Positions 3,983-6,925 of a DNA stretch of 6,925 bases are shown in pieces. The position numbers and the translations under genes are program-made. The notes under the pieces are model-generated. The model worked only from the letters and a program-made list of their open reading frames with translations, was not told where the DNA came from and made no database searches. Each line of letters begins with the position of its first letter. Position 1 is the stretch's first letter. Location: the NCBI GenBank assembly GCA_030628245.1, contig DAOVRI010000087.1, positions 1-6,925 of the forward strand, written 5' to 3'. This DNA is from Dehalococcoidales bacterium. GTDB taxonomy: Bacteria; Chloroflexota; Dehalococcoidia; Dehalococcoidales; RBG-16-60-22.

Positions 3983-6874
3983 GTGACCAATCCTGACGAA
4001 GCTAAATTAAAAATCGAAAAGCTCCGTGCCGAAATAAACCATCACAACTACCGTTACCACGTGCTGGACAGCCCTGAAATCAGCGACGCCGAATACGACG
4101 ACCTGATGCGGGAACTGAAGCAGCTTGAGGAACAGTACCCCCGGTTCCTGACCCCGGACTCTCCCACCCAGCGCGTCGGCGCCGCCCCGGTCGAGGCCTT
4201 CGGGGTGGTGGAACATCCCCAGCCTCTGCTATCGCTGGGCAACGTCTTCTCCCAAGAAGAGCTGCTGGCCTGGTACACACGTACCGCCAGGCTGGCCGGC
4301 GATTCCCCGTTCGATTTCGTCGGCGAGCACAAGATAGACGGACTGGCCGTGGCCCTAACCTACGTTGACGGCCAGCTGGTGACCGGCGCCACCCGCGGCG
4401 ACGGTTTCCGGGGCGAGAATATCACCCAGAACCTGAGGACTATCCGCAGTATCCCTCTCTCCGTTCCCAAAGACGCCCCACCCCGCTTCGAGGTGCGCGG
4501 GGAGGTCTACCTGTCTAAAAACGGCTTTCACAAACTGAACCAGGAAAGGGCGGCGGAGGGACTTTCTCTCTTTGCCAATCCTCGTAACGCCGCCGCCGGC
4601 TCGGTACGCCAGCTCGATTCCCGCATCACCGCCAGACGCCCGCTGGATATTATTATCTACATGCTGGGCTGGGCCGAGGGCAAGGCCATCCCGGATACCC
4701 ACTGGGAGACCATGGCATGGTTGAAATCGCTGGGCTTTAAGGTAAATCCCAACAACCGCCGACTTAAAAACATCGAAGAAGTCGAAGAGTATTATAAAAC
4801 CTGGGAAGAGCAGCGTGAAAGTCTCCAGTACGAAGCCGACGGTATCGTAATCAAGATAAACCAGCTCAACCTGCACGAAGAGCTGGGCGATATCGGCCAC
4901 GAGCCCAGGTGGGCGGTAGCCTACAAGTTCCCCGCCGTCCAGGGCACCACCGTCCTCAAAGATATCGGCATCAGCGTCGGGCGGACGGGCACTCTCAACC
5001 CCTATGCCATCCTGGAGCCGGTCTCGGTGGGGGGCGTCACCATCAAGCAGGCCGCCCTGCACAACGAGGACGATATTCGCCGCAAGGATATCCGCATCGG
5101 CGATACGGTCATCATCCAGAGGGCGGGCGAGGTCATCCCGGAGGTCGTCGGGCCGATTGCCAGCAAGCGTACCGGAAAAGAAAAGGAATTCAGCCTGCTG
5201 GAAAAGCTAAAAGACAAAGATGGTAACCCAGTCTGCCCAGAATGTGGCCATGATATTATCAGGCCAGAGGGCGAGGTGATGTACTACTGCTCCAACGCCG
5301 CCTGTCCCGCCCAGGCGCAGCAGCGTATCGAACATTTCGTGTCGCGTGGAGTTATGGACATTGATGGGTTGGGAGAAAAGAAAATTCCCGCATTATACAA
5401 GCTAGGACTACTTCATGATGTCTCAGATTTGTACTTCATGAATAGAGAAAAACTTTTAGATATAAAAAGCGAAATTTCAAAGATAATCAATAAGCTGGCC
5501 GAAAAAATGAAGGATTTTATGGAATCTTCGAATATTCCTTTCAGGGAGGATACTAAACCTAGCGGTTTGTTCAAAAAGCTCTCTAGTGAAACGCTAACAG
5601 ATAAACAAAAGGCAAACTTGATTAAGGTTTATGAATTAACCCTGGTGCAAATTGACACACTTCAAAATAAGGTAGCCGAGCTTATCAGACTTCTTCCAGA
5701 TGTGTTGAGGGAGTCCGGAATAAAACAAAAACTCACTTGGGACGAGGTTCGCACATTGGAAATGCTTGGAGTACAGACCGTTGATAAACTATTTGGGCAG
5801 CTTGAGAATAGTAAAGAAGCACCATTATCCAAATTAATTTTTGGGTTGGGTATACGCCATATAGGAGAAGAGACTTCTGAAATTTTAGCAGAACGTTTTG
5901 GTAATTTTTATAGGCTGGCAAAAGCTGACAGAGATAATCTACTTGATATTCCTGCTATTGGTCCTGGAATTGCCGATAGCATAATGGCATTTTTTAGGCA
6001 AAAAGATAATTGGCACATTATCGATAGACTTACAAATGCAGAAGTGAAGCCTTTAGTACCCATTACTGATGCATATTTAGATATCGAAACAACTGGATTA
6101 TCCCATCAATATAATAGCATCACCGTGATTGGTATTTACCTTGATGATGGGAGATACGAAGACCTTTTACAGCTAGTTGGAAACGACATTACTCCTGATA
6201 ACGTTATTAAGGCACTTAAAGGTGTGCACACAATCTTTACCTATAATGGAAAGAAATTTGATTTACCATTTATTTATTCGAAACTAGGCATCAATTTGGT
6301 AGATAGTTTTAAACATCATGACTTGATGTATGATTGTCATAGAGTAAACCTTTTTGGTGGCTGTAAAGAGGTAGAAAAAAGATTGGGAATCAAAAGGCAC
6401 TTAAAGGACATGGACGGCTCGATGGCTGTAGAATTATGGGAGAACTACATAAAGAATAATGATGAGAATGCACTTTCGATGTTGCGTGAATATAACAAAG
6501 AAGATGTAATGATGCTAAAAAATCTTAAGGAAAAGATAAAAGAGTATTCGGAAATCGTGGGGCATGAAGCAGAGTCAAAAAAACCAATGAAAAAGAAAAA
6601 AGAGAATGTCAAACCTCCACTTTATATCGAGTTAAGACTCTCGGAGTTACCTTTAACTGGGAAGATATTCGTCCTTACAGGCAAGCTCGAAAGCTTCTCC
6701 CGCCAGGAAGCGGAAGCGCGGATAAAAGCGCTCGGTGGGGCGGCTAAGGATAACGTCACCCGAAAGACGAACTACGTCGTCGCGGGTGCCGACCCCGGCT
6801 CCAAGCTGGCCCGCGCCCAAGAACTGGGCGTTGAAATACTCGACGAAAAGGAATTTCTCAAGCTCTTAGGATAG
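3983..6874 (+). CDS. ligA: NAD+-dependent DNA ligase with inserted RNase H-fold exonuclease domain
   Basis: A 963-residue protein; ordinary LigA is about 670. It seals 3'-OH/5'-phosphate nicks using NAD+ in replication and repair. Domains in order: NAD+-binding Ia (about 1-70; Tyr25, His26, Asp35, Tyr38, Asp39), nucleotidyltransferase (about 71-318) with the adenylated lysine Lys117 in KIDG, EVRGEVYL, DGIVIKIN and Lys315 in AYKFPA, OB fold (about 320-400), four-Cys zinc finger (Cys418, 421, 436, 441), HhH repeats (about 456-475, 589-611, 618-640, 653-673), and BRCT (about 889-963). Two additions are unlike normal LigA: a Lys-rich helical insertion at about 494-588 and an exonuclease domain at about 696-856 followed by a poly-Lys linker. 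Start is GTG with GAGG 7 nt upstream. The section encoding the HhH and exonuclease parts is AT-rich, unlike both ends. All ligase motifs remain, so it is probably an active ligase. pth follows after 7 bp, likely in the same transcript. Confidence 0.95.
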   Translation: MTNPDEAKLKIEKLRAEINHHNYRYHVLDSPEISDAEYDDLMRELKQLEEQYPRFLTPDSPTQRVGAAPVEAFGVVEHPQPLLSLGNVFSQEELLAWYTRTARLAGDSPFDFVGEHKIDGLAVALTYVDGQLVTGATRGDGFRGENITQNLRTIRSIPLSVPKDAPPRFEVRGEVYLSKNGFHKLNQERAAEGLSLFANPRNAAAGSVRQLDSRITARRPLDIIIYMLGWAEGKAIPDTHWETMAWLKSLGFKVNPNNRRLKNIEEVEEYYKTWEEQRESLQYEADGIVIKINQLNLHEELGDIGHEPRWAVAYKFPAVQGTTVLKDIGISVGRTGTLNPYAILEPVSVGGVTIKQAALHNEDDIRRKDIRIGDTVIIQRAGEVIPEVVGPIASKRTGKEKEFSLLEKLKDKDGNPVCPECGHDIIRPEGEVMYYCSNAACPAQAQQRIEHFVSRGVMDIDGLGEKKIPALYKLGLLHDVSDLYFMNREKLLDIKSEISKIINKLAEKMKDFMESSNIPFREDTKPSGLFKKLSSETLTDKQKANLIKVYELTLVQIDTLQNKVAELIRLLPDVLRESGIKQKLTWDEVRTLEMLGVQTVDKLFGQLENSKEAPLSKLIFGLGIRHIGEETSEILAERFGNFYRLAKADRDNLLDIPAIGPGIADSIMAFFRQKDNWHIIDRLTNAEVKPLVPITDAYLDIETTGLSHQYNSITVIGIYLDDGRYEDLLQLVGNDITPDNVIKALKGVHTIFTYNGKKFDLPFIYSKLGINLVDSFKHHDLMYDCHRVNLFGGCKEVEKRLGIKRHLKDMDGSMAVELWENYIKNNDENALSMLREYNKEDVMMLKNLKEKIKEYSEIVGHEAESKKPMKKKKENVKPPLYIELRLSELPLTGKIFVLTGKLESFSRQEAEARIKALGGAAKDNVTRKTNYVVAGADPGSKLARAQELGVEILDEKEFLKLLG
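5462..5746 (+). other. Helical insertion in the HhH domain of LigA (residues about 494-588)
   Basis: In ordinary LigA the segment after the first HhH (here ending DLYFMNREKLLDI) runs straight into the second HhH. Here about 95 residues intervene before the counterpart, TLEMLGVQTVDKLFGQLE, resumes. The insert is rich in Lys, Glu and Leu and looks all-helical, with no Cys and no recognised catalytic motif. Its origin is unknown to me; it could be a DNA-binding or partner-binding module, or a spacer that positions the downstream exonuclease. Confidence 0.65.
6068..6550 (+). other. RNase H-like 3'-5' exonuclease domain (YprB / RNase_H_2 type) within LigA
   Basis: Residues about 696-856 of the ligase match the RNase H-like fold of the YprB family. 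The catalytic DEDDy pattern appears complete: Asp700 and Glu702 in YLDIETTG, Asp760 in TYNGKKFDLPF, and Asp841 with Tyr837 in the Y-x3-D motif EYNKEDV. HHDLMYD (778-784) matches the aspartate-containing strand usual between motifs II and III. The domain sits between the last HhH and the BRCT domain, after a short linker, and is followed by a Lys-rich tail (KKPMKKKK, 866-873). Members of the wider DEDD superfamily remove nucleotides from 3' ends of DNA or RNA; activity here is inferred. Confidence 0.85.
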
Positions 6875-6881
6875 AAATATT

Positions 6882-6925
6882 ATGAAACTAATCGTTGGAC
6901 TGGGTAATCCGGGATTTTTATACTC
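6882..6925 (+). CDS. pth: Peptidyl-tRNA hydrolase, N-terminal fragment
   Basis: The reading frame opens at ATG 6882 and runs off the right edge after 14 complete codons. MKLIVGLGNPG is the highly conserved start of bacterial Pth, including the Asn of the GLGNPG motif that lies in the active site. The enzyme frees tRNA from peptidyl-tRNA that has dropped off the ribosome. The start lies 7 bp after the ligA stop, with AGGA at 6868-6871 inside the end of ligA as the likely ribosome binding site, so it is probably translated from the ligA transcript. Confidence 0.88.
   Translation, partial: MKLIVGLGNPGFLY

Larger units (their letters stand above)
5345..6665 (+). other. AT-rich mosaic block inside ligA
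   Basis: Hand counts of single 60-base lines show the change: G+C is 37/60 at 5281-5340, 26/60 at 5341-5400, 20/60 at 5401-5460, 16/60 at 6241-6300, 24/60 at 6601-6660 and 34/60 at 6661-6720. The N-terminal part (33/60 at 4501-4560) and the BRCT part (33/60 at 6721-6780) agree with the other genes in the window. Both edges fall in well-conserved LigA segments (around SRGVMDIDGLG and LTGKIFVLTGKL), and the reading frame is unbroken across both. Confidence 0.8.

Noticed and set aside
3721..3996. Plus-strand open frame of 91 codons between the TIGR04076 gene and ligA
   Set aside because: It reads through the terminator hairpin, the nested palindromes and the ligA promoter, has no ribosome binding site, overlaps the ligA start, and its translation has no protein-like motif.
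4355..5062. Minus-strand open frame of 235 codons opposite ligA
   Set aside because: It is a shadow of the GC-rich ligA coding sequence; the opposite strand encodes invariant ligase motifs over the whole stretch, and the shadow product has no recognisable domain.
5230..5310. Frameshift or gene boundary near the composition change in ligA
   Set aside because: The frame stays open, the zinc-finger cysteines and HhH motifs follow in correct order, and the BRCT domain ends normally, so it is one continuous gene.

Overview
The window looks like a chromosomal piece of a bacterium, most likely a Chloroflexota of the class Dehalococcoidia. That placement is an inference from the style of the proteins (a stand-alone Cas4/RecB-type nuclease, a CobC-like phosphatase, a Dph6-like PP-loop ATPase, a TIGR04076 protein, then ligA and pth) and from moderately GC-rich DNA with GC-rich intergenic repeats. 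No rRNA or other marker gene is present to confirm it.

Layout. Bases 1-798 on the minus strand carry an extracytoplasmic thiol-redox pair: a CcdA-type membrane electron transporter followed 18 bp later by the start of a lipoprotein that runs off the left edge. A divergent promoter region follows (799-960), with a dyad overlapping the minus-strand promoter and a good sigma70-type promoter (TAGACA-N17-TATAAT) facing right. From 961 to 3714 four plus-strand genes form a tight unit: a PD-(D/E)XK nuclease that apparently starts at an ATT codon, a histidine phosphatase, a Dph6-like ATPase and a small TIGR04076 protein. The unit ends in a strong intrinsic terminator at 3748-3777.

Bases 3715-3982 hold no gene. 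They hold the terminator, a nested pair of inverted-repeat elements and a probable promoter for the next unit. That unit is ligA (3983-6874), followed by the first 14 codons of pth (peptidyl-tRNA hydrolase), which is cut by the right edge.

The main discovery is in ligA. The protein is 963 residues, about 290 longer than a normal bacterial NAD+-dependent ligase. All standard domains are present, but two extra blocks are spliced in: a lysine-rich helical insertion of about 95 residues inside the helix-hairpin-helix (HhH) domain, and a complete RNase H-fold exonuclease domain of the YprB/RNase_H_2 type, with an apparently intact DEDDy catalytic set, between the HhH domain and the BRCT domain. 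The whole insert-bearing section (about 5345-6665) is strikingly AT-rich, whereas the ends of the same gene match the GC-rich neighbourhood. The gene therefore looks like a mosaic: either a GC-rich host ligA that acquired the middle of a fused ligA-exonuclease gene from an AT-rich donor, or, less attractively, an assembly chimera. A ligase with its own exonuclease suggests end-cleaning or proofreading coupled to nick sealing.
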